The translations under genes and the position numbers were made by a program. A model generated the notes under the pieces. That model was not told the origin of the DNA. It saw nothing but the letters and a program-made list of their open reading frames with translations, and ran no database searches. From Acidobacteriota bacterium (GTDB lineage Bacteria; Acidobacteriota; Terriglobia; Terriglobales; Acidobacteriaceae), in assembly GCA_021805955.1 (NCBI GenBank), contig JAJZDO010000576.1, positions 1 through 18,334 of the forward strand: a DNA stretch of 18,334 nucleotides, read 5' to 3'. This document shows positions 6,361 to 13,736 of this stretch, in pieces. Numbering within the stretch: the stretch's first letter is position 1; every line of letters begins with the position of its first letter.

Positions 6361-7240
6361 GCAGCTCCCTCCCGGTCAGGTGGATAAAAACTGTTTCCAG
6401 GGAAGGCTCCGAAATGGAGATATCGCGCAGGCCATACGCCTGCGCCTCCGTGACAATGGTGGAGAGCAGTCCCTCCGCTCCCTGCGTATAGACGCGTACG
6501 CCTGTTGGTGTCGACTCAACAGAGCTGACATGGGATACCGCACGCAACCTGGTGGCCAGTTCCTCGCGTTGATCGACGTGTTGCACATCCAGCCCATAGA
6601 CCGTTTGAATCCCAAGGCCATTTTTCAGCCGCTCCGGAGTGTCTTCGATCAGAATTTTCCCGTGATCGATGATCGCCACGCGGTCACACAGCGCTTCCGC
6701 CTCTTCCATGTAGTGGGTGGTCAGCAATACGGTGATGCCTTGGTCCTTCAGTCCTCGGATCGACTCCCACATTGCCAGGCGGCTTTGCGGATCGAGGCCG
6801 GCACTTGGCTCGTCGAGGAACAGAACCGCGGGATAATGAGCGATCGCGCGCGCGACCAGCAGGCGCTGCGCCAGTCCTCCGGATAATTCGCTGGGGAACG
6901 CCTTGGCACGGTCCGCGAGGCGAAATTGCGTCAACAACTCCTTCGCTCGATTCTTCGACGTGGAGTCACTCATTCCGAAGTAGCGGCAGTGGAAGAAGAG
7001 ATTTTCAAATGCTGTCAATGAGCGGTCAAGCGTATTGTATTGCGGAACCACTCCGATTTTGCGACGGGCCATAGCGGGCTTCGCAACAACGTCATAACCT
7101 GCAATGACAACTCGCCCTGATGTAGGTAGGGAGCGGGTCGTGCAGATGCTGATGGTCGTGCTTTTCCCGGCGCCGTTCGGCCCCAGCAAGCCGAAGATTC
7201 CGCCTGTTGGAACAGACAAGTCGATCTGATCGACGGCCAC
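6353..7240 (-). CDS. ABC transporter ATP-binding protein (NodI/DrrA-like); coding probably starts upstream
   Basis: Motifs from the GTG at 7240: Walker A GPNGAGKST (about 20-28), Q-loop region VVPQYNTLD, signature LSGGLAQR, Walker B AVLFLDEPSAGLD and the H-loop TTHYMEEAE. The C-terminal part ends VFIHLTGRELRE, typical of ATPases paired with ABC-2 permeases. Variant LSGGL in place of LSGGQ is common in this subgroup. GTG at 7240 is the first standard start codon in frame, but the frame stays open for 25 more conserved-looking codons upstream, including the A-loop tyrosine (KIYESRQRV), so the true start is probably the ATA at 7315. The gene overlaps the permease by 8 bases. The subunit powers export of an unknown substrate. 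Confidence 0.9.
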   Translation of the reverse strand: MAVDQIDLSVPTGGIFGLLGPNGAGKSTTISICTTRSLPTSGRVVIAGYDVVAKPAMARRKIGVVPQYNTLDRSLTAFENLFFHCRYFGMSDSTSKNRAKELLTQFRLADRAKAFPSELSGGLAQRLLVARAIAHYPAVLFLDEPSAGLDPQSRLAMWESIRGLKDQGITVLLTTHYMEEAEALCDRVAIIDHGKILIEDTPERLKNGLGIQTVYGLDVQHVDQREELATRLRAVSHVSSVESTPTGVRVYTQGAEGLLSTIVTEAQAYGLRDISISEPSLETVFIHLTGRELRE

Positions 7241-7315
7241 AACGCGTTGCCTGCTCTCGTAGATTTTTGTCAGGGCTTCGAGGGAAACAATTCGAGTTGG
7301 AGCGAAATTTGCTAT
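7241..7315 (-). other. Likely 5' coding extension of the ABC ATPase, starting at ATA
   Basis: Read on the - strand in the ATPase frame, 7315-7241 encodes ANFAPTRIV, SLEALTKIYESRQRV after an ATA. AAGGTG (7326-7321) sits 5 bases before the ATA, an ideal Shine-Dalgarno position. No ATG, GTG or TTG occurs in frame between the TAA at 7327-7325 and 7240. The stretch supplies the A-loop tyrosine expected about 30 residues before the Walker A lysine. Possible readings are translation from AUA (or AUU at 7291), an ATG-to-ATA mutation, or a base error. Confidence 0.6.
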
Positions 7316-7426
7316 GACAACACCTTATCGTTATCGTTCCAAGGTTGCCATAGTGTAGCAAGTTTGCCCTTCGTTCCGTGAGGCAGATTTCATTCCGCTA
7401 CGTTCGCGCCAGCATGACTCAACGAA

Positions 7427-7699
7427 CTACGCAACCGCTTTGCTGCGGTGATAACCCGTTTGCTCGGAAAGCCCGGACTCTACCAGGATGGGCACGATAT
7501 CCGCTGCGGGCGATTTCGCTATTTCCCACGCATGCAGTAGCCGCATTTTCTCCAGTGAGTACGGGAAATGCCTTCCGCAATCGAGACAGACCTTATAGCT
7601 CGATGCTTCCAATGTAAAAGGTCGAGTGAGATGGCCATGACTGCAGCCAAAGAACATCTCGTAGAAGAAATTGCAGATTACGCGTAGCCAAGACATCAT
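7427..7699 (-). CDS. Small Cys/His protein, putative zinc-ribbon-like, unknown function
   Basis: The protein is 90 residues from the ATG at 7699. It has an aromatic N-terminus (SWLRVICNFFYEMFFG) and then C19-x-H21-x-H23 followed by C38-LD-C41 (YKVCLDCGRHFPYS). Spacing between the two pairs suggests one metal site. The KVCLDCGRHFPYSLEKM pattern is reminiscent of short uncharacterised proteins I associate with Acidobacteria; I cannot name a function. The start is uncertain: AGAGGTG (7720-7714) lies about 13 bases before the ATG, a long spacing, and the frame is open to an ATG at 7768. It lies 112 bases upstream of the ABC ATPase on the same strand and could be co-transcribed. Nothing recognisable lies between it and the next gene at 7916. 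Confidence 0.65.
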   Translation of the reverse strand: MMSWLRVICNFFYEMFFGCSHGHLTRPFTLEASSYKVCLDCGRHFPYSLEKMRLLHAWEIAKSPAADIVPILVESGLSEQTGYHRSKAVA

Positions 7700-7915
7700 T
7701 TTATGTTTCGCGGCACCTCTACTGTGCTTTGTAGATTGCGCACGCCTCCCGGTTGTTGCATTCCCCAAGGAATCGGGGTTCGCAACATTAGGAATAGATG
7801 CACGTCGTATGCCAGCCGACGCGAAGTTTGCCGGGCGTTCATTCGGAGACCGCAGCCTGGCTCACGCTAAGTCGTTGATTGGATTTAGAAGAACAGGAGT
7901 TAAGGGCGAAAATAG

Positions 7916-8935
7916 TTATTCATTTGATGCTAGAGAAATAACAACTTTGCCGAAGTGACGACCTTGTTCGAGGTACCGATATGCCTCTATCGTTTCCGTT
8001 ATGGGAAATACTTTTCCCACTACGGGCTTCATTTGGGAAAGCCCAATGGCCCGGTTCATGGCGTGCATCATGGTATGGGACCCGACATAGATGCCGATCA
8101 GGCGAATTTGCCGCATAAGTACCGAAGTAACTGCAAAACGCTCTTCCGTGCCTGAAAGGATTCCAATTTGTGCGATGGTGCCGCCCACTCGCACCGCCTT
8201 CATAGATTCCTGCAGAGTTCCTGAGCCTCCCACTTCTACAATTACATCTGCTCCTTCGCCGGCGGTTTGTTTCTTTACCCAGCTCGACCATTCAGGATTT
8301 TGCTTGTAGTTGAGCCCATCATCCAGGCCGAGGCTTTTCGCCTGCAGCAGTTTCTCGTCGCTGCTGGATGTGCCCAGCACGCGCGCTCCCGCTGATTTCG
8401 CAAACTGCAAAGCGAAGATCGAGACGCCACCGGTTCCCTGAATGACAATCGTGTCGCCCGGTTTTGTCGCGGCGGTATGGAACAAGGCATTCCACGCTGT
8501 TAACGCAGCGCATGGCAACGTCGCTGCTTCTTCATAACTTAGATGGTCGGGGAAGCCTGTGACACCGCTTTCAGGAAGCACGACATAGTCGGCAAGCATG
8601 CCATCGATATCGCCACCAAGCGCGCCGCGCGATTTCGCCTGCGAGGCGGCGCCATCCTGCCAGTACTGCAGAAAAAGTCCGACGACACGATCTCCCGGTT
8701 TGAAGCGAGTCACGCCGGTTCCAACCTCGACAACCTCGCCCGCTCCATCGGAGAGAGGAATCCGCGGCATCTTCAGCTTCGGATCGTAATGGCCGCGAAC
8801 CATCAATAGATCGCGGTAGTTGAGCGATGTCGCATGGACCCGGATCAGCACCGTCCCTGGGCCGCACGTGGGAGTCGGTAGTTCTAGCAGACGCAAATTG
8901 TCCAGTCCGAATTGCAAGATTTGAAACGCGCGCAT
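7916..8935 (-). CDS. MDR-family NAD(P)-dependent alcohol dehydrogenase / quinone oxidoreductase-like
   Basis: The protein is 339 residues. It has an N-terminal GroES-like domain with SLNYRDLLMVRGHY and DGAGEVVEVG, a linker with ALTAWNALF, then a Rossmann cofactor domain with IQGTGGVSIFALQFAKSAG and a C-terminal GKVVISL ending. The catalytic-zinc Cys/His (GHE) and the structural four-cysteine loop are absent, placing it nearer the zinc-free quinone-oxidoreductase-like group that reduces alkenals, quinones or enones with NADPH. The ATG at 8935 has AGGAGGG (8947-8941 region) 5 bases before it; the frame continues to 8971 without such support. It is divergent from the small gene at 9037, with 101 bases between them. 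Substrate is unknown. Confidence 0.88.
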   Translation of the reverse strand: MRAFQILQFGLDNLRLLELPTPTCGPGTVLIRVHATSLNYRDLLMVRGHYDPKLKMPRIPLSDGAGEVVEVGTGVTRFKPGDRVVGLFLQYWQDGAASQAKSRGALGGDIDGMLADYVVLPESGVTGFPDHLSYEEAATLPCAALTAWNALFHTAATKPGDTIVIQGTGGVSIFALQFAKSAGARVLGTSSSDEKLLQAKSLGLDDGLNYKQNPEWSSWVKKQTAGEGADVIVEVGGSGTLQESMKAVRVGGTIAQIGILSGTEERFAVTSVLMRQIRLIGIYVGSHTMMHAMNRAIGLSQMKPVVGKVFPITETIEAYRYLEQGRHFGKVVISLASNE

Positions 8936-9036
8936 GCAACCCCTCCTAACAGCAAGTTCGTTCAGATACATTCTCTATTCAAGCAGATGTTTCACTTGGC
9001 GGTGCGATTCAACCGCGAATCCGTTACTCTGTATAT

Positions 9037-9288
9037 ATGGCGCGAGGATGGGAAAGTAAATCGGTCGAAGAGCAAGTGGAACAGCAGGCGGAACAAAGGG
9101 AACAGGCTGCGAAAGTGGCTTCAAAAGATGTGGTGAGGGCGGCCGGCGCGGAACAGGCGCGAGCTCGCCAGATGCTGCAACTGAAACGAGAGAGGATTCT
9201 GGCAGAGAAAACCAGTCATCCGGTGCGGCGTTCCGCGCTGCAATCCGCTTTGAAAGATATAGAGGCACAGTTGCAAAAGCTGGGATGA
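9037..9288 (+). CDS. Small charged helical protein, unknown function
   Basis: The protein is 83 residues, rich in Glu, Gln, Ala, Lys and Arg, with no Cys and no hydrophobic segment. Residues 8-60 (SVEEQVEQQAEQREQAA onward) look like a continuous, possibly coiled-coil helix; a second short helix ends IEAQLQKLG. The MARGWESKSVEEQ opening is reminiscent of a conserved small hypothetical family, but I do not know its function. No Shine-Dalgarno run precedes the ATG (the upstream bases are ACTCTGTAT), so the message may be leaderless or weakly translated. It converges on the SDR gene, with 21 bases between stops. Confidence 0.7.
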   Translation: MARGWESKSVEEQVEQQAEQREQAAKVASKDVVRAAGAEQARARQMLQLKRERILAEKTSHPVRRSALQSALKDIEAQLQKLG

Positions 9289-9309
9289 AGTTTGACGGCT
9301 TTGCGAATC

Positions 9310-10116
9310 CTAGCTTGTCCGTCGATTGAATAGCAGAGAATTTGCCTGGTCCACGCTGGTCAGCAGGACCTGCGCGATATTGACGTGGGCAGGCCGCGTC
9401 AACGCCCACAGAATCGCGTCCGCAACATCTTCCGCTTGCAGTGGCGTCAGCCCCTGGTAGACCTTGGCTGCGCGGCCCTCATCGCCGTGAAAGCGGACCT
9501 TGCTGAATTCCGTTTCCACCATTCCAGGATCGATCGTAGTCACGCGCACGGGAGTGCCCAGCAGGTCTTCGCGCAATCCCTCTGTAATGCGATTTTCAGC
9601 GGCCTTGGATGCGCAATATACCGCCCCATTGGGATAGGTCATGTGGCCGGCCGTAGAACCAAGGTTGACGACGTGGCCGCTGCCCCGCTTCACCATTCCA
9701 GGGACCACCGCGCGCGTCACGTACAGCAACCCCTTCACGTTAGTGTCGATCATTTCCTCCCAATCGTCGATCTTCCCTTCGTGGACTTTCTCCAGCCCTC
9801 TGCTGAGGCCCGCGTTGTTGATCAGGATATCGATGGCTTGCCATTCCGCAGGCAATCTATCCACGACAGTCTGAACCTGTTTGCTATCGCGCACGTCGAG
9901 CGCGACGGTGTGGACATCCTCCGCCCCTGCGGCCCGCAAATCAGCCACCATCTCCCGTAGGCGATCTTCTCGTCGCGCGGCCAACAGCAATCGTGCTCCC
10001 GCATGGGCAAAACTTTTCGCGCAGGCGGCGCCGATGCCGGAACTCGCGCCGGTAATGAATGCAACTTTGCCCGCTAGCGGGAGTCCTGTCGTGTTTGCGT
10101 GGGATAAATTGGTCAT
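9310..10116 (-). CDS. ydfG: YdfG-like short-chain dehydrogenase (3-hydroxy acid / serine dehydrogenase type)
   Basis: The protein is 268 residues. It shows TGASSGIG (22-29), an ARR stretch at 47-49 favouring NADP, NNAG (100-103), and the catalytic S154, Y167, K171 (YCASK). The runs LPAEWQAIDILINNAG, DWEEMIDTNVKGLLY, VPGMVKRGSGH, VRFHGDEGRAAKVYQ and PAHVNI closely match what I remember of E. coli YdfG, an NADP-dependent 3-hydroxy acid dehydrogenase acting on serine, 3-hydroxypropionate or malonic semialdehyde. The ATG at 10116 overlaps the upstream gene's TGA (ATGA), with GGAG 5 bases before it inside that gene. The N-terminus is about 15 residues longer than YdfG. Substrate assignment is by family only. 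Confidence 0.87.
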   Translation of the reverse strand: MTNLSHANTTGLPLAGKVAFITGASSGIGAACAKSFAHAGARLLLAARREDRLREMVADLRAAGAEDVHTVALDVRDSKQVQTVVDRLPAEWQAIDILINNAGLSRGLEKVHEGKIDDWEEMIDTNVKGLLYVTRAVVPGMVKRGSGHVVNLGSTAGHMTYPNGAVYCASKAAENRITEGLREDLLGTPVRVTTIDPGMVETEFSKVRFHGDEGRAAKVYQGLTPLQAEDVADAILWALTRPAHVNIAQVLLTSVDQANSLLFNRRTS

Positions 10117-11012
10117 GCATCTCCTATCGATTTCAATTTTTTGGAAGCCTGTTCGGCCATGCGATATTGCCCGACTCCCCAATCCGTGTCGCCCATGCCG
10201 TTGCGGATCGCAGCGCTGAATTGTTCCTGCAAATACTCTACAAGTCCGAGTCGAATGCCGGCGTCTTCCGTCGCTTCGCGGAACAGTCGAATGTCCTTTT
10301 CGCCCAGAAAAACCGTTGCGCTCGGATGTTCTGGCGGATGTAGCATCAGTCGTCCGTAGGCGAGATAAAACGGCGACTGAAACAGCGCTTCGTTGACAGT
10401 TTCCAGGAACAATTCCGGATTCATGCCTTCTGACGACACGAAGACGAATGCCTCGCTGAGCGTCTGCACCATCGCGCTGATCGTAAAATTGCCCGCGAGC
10501 TTGAATGCATGCGCCTGCCAAGGCTCATTCCCGATGATCGTCAGTCCGCGCCCGATTGCATCCAGCACCGTTCGAACATGATCGAGTGTGGACTCTTTTC
10601 CGGCGGCGACCACCCACAGGCGGCCTTGCGCCGCGACATTTGGACGCCCGAAGACCGGAGCCGCCACATAACGCTGGCCGGCTGCTGCGTGGGCTTCCGT
10701 CAGGCGTCGTGACAGTGCCACGCTCAGCGTGCCCAGCGCGATATGGACAGCATTGGCAGGTAGCGCAGCTATAAATCCCTCAGTGCCAAAGGCCACCGCT
10801 TCCGTCGCTTCATCATTGGCGAGCATCGTACAAACCAGGTCGCATTCTTCAACGGCTGCATGGATGGATGGTGCTACTGTGGCATCCGAAATTCCCATCT
10901 GCTGTACCGATTTTGGCGACCGGTTCCACACGGATACAGTGTGACCCGCCAGTAGGAGCCGCCCGACGATTGGGGTGCCCATTTTTCCGAGACCGAGAAA
11001 TGAAATCTTCAT
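10113..11012 (-). CDS. NAD(P)-dependent beta-hydroxyacid dehydrogenase family protein
   Basis: The protein is 299 residues. It opens with the Rossmann motif FLGLGKMG (5-12) and WNRSP (29-33), where the arginine suggests NADP. The substrate-site motif usually DxPVSGG is replaced by AAPVFGRPNVAAQG (117-130), a variant common in one branch. The catalytic lysine is K171 in FKLAGN, with N175. The C-terminal helical domain contains FQSPFY and DIRLFREA, as in 3-hydroxyisobutyrate or glyoxylate/succinic-semialdehyde reductases. The branch is not the classical 3-hydroxyisobutyrate dehydrogenase, so the substrate is open. It heads an operon with the YdfG-like gene, which it overlaps by 4 bases. The ribosome site is weak, a GAGG about 13 bases before the ATG. 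Confidence 0.87.
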   Translation of the reverse strand: MKISFLGLGKMGTPIVGRLLLAGHTVSVWNRSPKSVQQMGISDATVAPSIHAAVEECDLVCTMLANDEATEAVAFGTEGFIAALPANAVHIALGTLSVALSRRLTEAHAAAGQRYVAAPVFGRPNVAAQGRLWVVAAGKESTLDHVRTVLDAIGRGLTIIGNEPWQAHAFKLAGNFTISAMVQTLSEAFVFVSSEGMNPELFLETVNEALFQSPFYLAYGRLMLHPPEHPSATVFLGEKDIRLFREATEDAGIRLGLVEYLQEQFSAAIRNGMGDTDWGVGQYRMAEQASKKLKSIGDA

Positions 11013-11119
11013 GTTTGTACTGGTGCCTCGCCGGAACGCATCGCTTCTGAAGAGGCGGAAGAGATAGTGTGAGTTTACCTGCGATGGTTCTTGCTGTCTT
11101 GGGTTACATCGCTTGTCGG

Positions 11120-11131
11120 CGCAATATTGCG
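11120..11131. promoter_or_regulatory. Perfect 12-base palindrome, possible operator
   Basis: CGCAATATTGCG is its own reverse complement. ATATTGC recurs 12 bases later (11136-11142) and AATTGC after that (11145-11150), so related half-sites are phased at roughly one helix turn. The regulator is unknown and no regulator gene lies in the window. Confidence 0.35.
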
Positions 11132-11162
11132 GAAAATATTGCCTAATTGCGGGAAAACTATC

Positions 11163-11181
11163 TTGACATTATGCAATGTCA
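11163..11181 (+). promoter_or_regulatory. TTGACA -35 embedded in an inverted repeat
   Basis: TGACATT (11164-11170) and AATGTCA (11175-11181) are perfect inverted arms around ATGC. A consensus -35 TTGACA (11163-11168) overlaps the left arm. The best spaced -10 is poor (TACCGT, 11187-11192), so the promoter may need an activator or differ in class. The arrangement fits a dimeric regulator controlling the cluster that starts at 11391. Confidence 0.35.
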
Positions 11182-11390
11182 CACCGTACCGTTAAATTCA
11201 AGAAAAGAATAACGTATTAGCTCGATGGAAATCGAAAGGCTTCATAAGTCCGCCGCGTCTGGGCGTAAAGGCTTGTAAATAATGCAGTTTTCCTGATTTG
11301 CTGGGTCCGCAGTGCCGAAGGGGCGCTGATTCAAGTCTCCTCAGGACAGAAAAACATCGCAATTGCTCATTCTCAAAGGTTGAGGGAAAA

Positions 11391-12206
11391 ATGAAACAGG
11401 ATGGTAGCGTTCAGAATTACCAGGTTGACAAGTTGAGGATCGAGATCCATCCCACGCATGAAGCCGCCGGTGCAGCAGCAGCCCAGGCGGCGGCCGACGC
11501 GCTGATTGACATTGCGAAGAGGAGAGAAAGTCTGGCCGTTATCTTTGCGACGGGGGCCTCCCAACTCGACGCACTGCGAGCACTCACGGCCATTTCAGGG
11601 CTACCATGGTCCCAGGTTCGCGGATTTCACATGGATGAGTATGTCGGTATTCCAGCCGATCACCCGGCTTCATTCCGTCGCTACCTGCGGGAGAACCTGA
11701 CGCAAAAGGTGCGGATGCAGGAGTTCTTTGAGATCGATGGCACCGCGTCCGACCCGGAGCAGGCATGCAAAGACTATGCGATAAAGCTGCGCTCTGCCGA
11801 TCCGCAATTATGTTTGCTGGGCATCGGCGAAAATGGACATCTGGCATTCAACGATCCCGGTGTCGCGGACTTTAACGATCCGGTGGACATGAAGGTCGTG
11901 CAGCTCGACTCGGCGTGCCGCCAGCAGCAGGCTGCGGAAGGTTGGTTCAAGAGTTTCCAGGACGTGCCGGAATGGGCCATGACGCTTACGATTCCAGCGT
12001 TGTTTCGCGTGCCAACATTGATCGCCTCTGTACCCGGCCCGCGGAAAGCAGCCATTGTTCGCCGCGCACTGGAGGATTCCATTTCCACCGCCTGCCCGGC
12101 GACACTGCTGCGCACTCATCCCGACGCAACGGTATACCTTGATAGAGAATCGTCCGCCCAGGTGATGGATCTTTTGCAATCCTCGACGGTGGTCGGCAAA
12201 AGCTAG
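11391..12206 (+). CDS. NagB-like sugar-phosphate isomerase/deaminase family protein
   Basis: The protein is 271 residues, the usual NagB length. FATGASQLDAL (52-62) stands where NagB has its TGGTP phosphate loop; FHMDEYVG (79-86) keeps the catalytic Asp-Glu-Tyr; GIGENGHLAFNDPG (144-157) corresponds to the NagB GxDGHIAFNEP active-site loop. NagB turns glucosamine-6-phosphate into fructose-6-phosphate and ammonia. Here the Asp two residues before the active-site His is Asn148, and the TGGTP and lid motifs are altered, so this belongs to a divergent branch whose substrate may differ. It has no signal peptide and should be cytosolic. The ATG at 11391 has GAGGGA 3 bases before. It leads a four-gene cluster with an oxidoreductase, an amidohydrolase and a sugar-acid transporter, 41 bases before the next gene. 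Confidence 0.83.
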   Translation: MKQDGSVQNYQVDKLRIEIHPTHEAAGAAAAQAAADALIDIAKRRESLAVIFATGASQLDALRALTAISGLPWSQVRGFHMDEYVGIPADHPASFRRYLRENLTQKVRMQEFFEIDGTASDPEQACKDYAIKLRSADPQLCLLGIGENGHLAFNDPGVADFNDPVDMKVVQLDSACRQQQAAEGWFKSFQDVPEWAMTLTIPALFRVPTLIASVPGPRKAAIVRRALEDSISTACPATLLRTHPDATVYLDRESSAQVMDLLQSSTVVGKS

Positions 12207-12247
12207 GTTCAAATTCGAACGAAAATCTTTCCACCTGGGGGGACTCG

Positions 12248-13672
12248 ATGGCCGAGAAGATACAGGAAGGAATTGATCGCCGCACGTTTGTGAAGCAGGC
12301 CGGGGTCGTTGCGCTGGCAGCGGGAATGGATGCGCGCTCGTACGCTCGTGTCCTGGGCGCGAACGATCGCATTCGCCTTGGACAGCTTGGCTGCGGGCAG
12401 CGCAGCCACGGACATGTGCACATGGTGCAACTGGCTTCCAAACAAATGCCGGTCGAAACCGTCGCGGTCTGCGATATCTGGAGCCTGGCCCGGGAGCAAC
12501 GGGCTGCACAGGTAAAGAGGGCCTTCAACCTCGACCCGCAAACCTTCAAATATTCCGAAGAAATGCTGGCCCGCCCGGACATCGACGGCGTGATGATCGC
12601 GACCGGCGATTTTCAGCATGCCAAGCTGTGTACAGAAGTTGTTCGTGCGGGTAAGGATTGCTACGTCGAGAAGCCGTTTGCGAATGTTCTTGCGGAAGCG
12701 AAAGAAGCTCGTGACGCCGTCAAGGCCTCCAAGCAGGTTGTCCAGATGGGATCACAACATCGCACCCAGCCCTATCAACTGGCGGTGCGGGATATCGTTC
12801 GCTCCGGTCGAATCGGCAAGATCGTCCACATTGAGCAGGAGTGGAACGTCAACGAAGAACGCTGGCGTTTTGTGCCGAATGACATTGGCGAGACGGTGCA
12901 GATGGATCAGGACCGCAACATGGAGTGGAAGAAGTGGATGCAGGATCGCCAATCCAAACTGCGTGAAGAAGACACAGATTGGAAGCGGTGGCTGCTCGGC
13001 AAACCGTACCAACCCTTCGATCCGCATGTGTACCTGGAGTTTCGGCTCTATAAGGATTATTCCTCCGGAATCTTCGACCAGTGGTTGAGTCACGGCAGCG
13101 ATCTGGTGCATCTCTGGACGGACGAGAACTATCCTGTCAGCGTGGTGGCCAACGGCGGCATCTACGCGTGGCCCGACGGCCGGCAAAATCCAGACACGGT
13201 GGTGGCCGCGGTCACCTATCCCAAGGGATTTCTGTATACCTACAAAACAACCTTCGGCAACAGCTATCGCAGCTTCTCGCGGATTCAAGGCCGCGACGGC
13301 ACCATCGCAAATTATGGCGGCGAGGGTGCCTCGTTCTTCGTCGTGAGTAAAGAAGGCGGTCGAGACGAAATGGATGGCTCGGTGAATTATTCGAAGCTGC
13401 CGATTGTGCCTCCGGCGCGCGAGCAGGAAGAGATTGTTCATGTCCCCGGAGCACCACCGCCGGACTCCCGTGGGCCGGACGACGATGACGCGCATCACGT
13501 GATGAACTGGCTGACGGCAATGCAGACTCGCAAGCAGCCCGACGCGAATGTCGATCACGGCTTCTCGCACGCGATTGTGGTGATCATGGCGGCGCATTCT
13601 TATTGGAGCGGCAAGAAGCTCTATTGGGACCCGAAGAATGAGGAGATTCTCGATCGCCCTGTTGTTGCGTGA
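12248..13672 (+). CDS. Tat-type Gfo/Idh/MocA family oxidoreductase
   Basis: The protein is 474 residues. The N-terminus DRRTFVKQAGVVALAAG (10-26) is a twin-arginine signal, so the enzyme should be exported folded with its cofactor. The Rossmann motif GQLGCGQRSHGH (45-56) and EKPF (141-144, with the family's catalytic-site lysine) follow. The C-terminal domain has a Trp-rich insertion (W227-W248 region) and a histidine pair near WLSHGSDLVHLW (279-290) that may act in catalysis. Family members oxidise or reduce sugars and cyclitols with NAD(P), often with tightly bound cofactor when exported. GGGGGGA (12236-12242) precedes the ATG. Substrate unknown; context suggests sugar or sugar acid. A weakly cleavable signal may leave it membrane-anchored. 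Confidence 0.88.
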   Translation: MAEKIQEGIDRRTFVKQAGVVALAAGMDARSYARVLGANDRIRLGQLGCGQRSHGHVHMVQLASKQMPVETVAVCDIWSLAREQRAAQVKRAFNLDPQTFKYSEEMLARPDIDGVMIATGDFQHAKLCTEVVRAGKDCYVEKPFANVLAEAKEARDAVKASKQVVQMGSQHRTQPYQLAVRDIVRSGRIGKIVHIEQEWNVNEERWRFVPNDIGETVQMDQDRNMEWKKWMQDRQSKLREEDTDWKRWLLGKPYQPFDPHVYLEFRLYKDYSSGIFDQWLSHGSDLVHLWTDENYPVSVVANGGIYAWPDGRQNPDTVVAAVTYPKGFLYTYKTTFGNSYRSFSRIQGRDGTIANYGGEGASFFVVSKEGGRDEMDGSVNYSKLPIVPPAREQEEIVHVPGAPPPDSRGPDDDDAHHVMNWLTAMQTRKQPDANVDHGFSHAIVVIMAAHSYWSGKKLYWDPKNEEILDRPVVA

Positions 13673-13736
13673 TCAATCTGCCGGAGAAGCTTAATGAACG
13701 GGCGGTGAAGCCCAGTCGAACGGAAGGATGGCTAAC

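Larger units (their letters stand above)
11013..11390. other. Divergent regulatory region, no gene seen
   Basis: This 378-base stretch separates the dehydrogenase operon (leftward) from the sugar cluster (rightward). No convincing coding frame, aptamer or tRNA is seen. It is locally AT-richer than the genes (about 11120-11220) and holds two palindromes, listed separately, and three ATTGC repeats (11126-11130, 11138-11142, 11146-11150). GAGGGA at 11382-11387 is the ribosome site of the gene at 11391. A TTGTAAATAATG run at 11273-11284 could hold another -10, without a good -35. Confidence 0.6.

Noticed and set aside
7337..7357. Six-codon frame ATG..TAA (MATLER) upstream of the ABC ATPase as a leader peptide or original start
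   Set aside because: It is in the ATPase frame but followed by two stops and has no ribosome site; most likely chance.
10117..10521. N-terminal extension of the SDR up to 10521
   Set aside because: It overlaps the upstream dehydrogenase in another frame; ATG 10116 has a good ribosome site and the SDR fold begins there.
12752..13597. 281-codon - strand frame inside the first Gfo/Idh/MocA gene
   Set aside because: Shadow of a well-supported gene; no ribosome site or family features.
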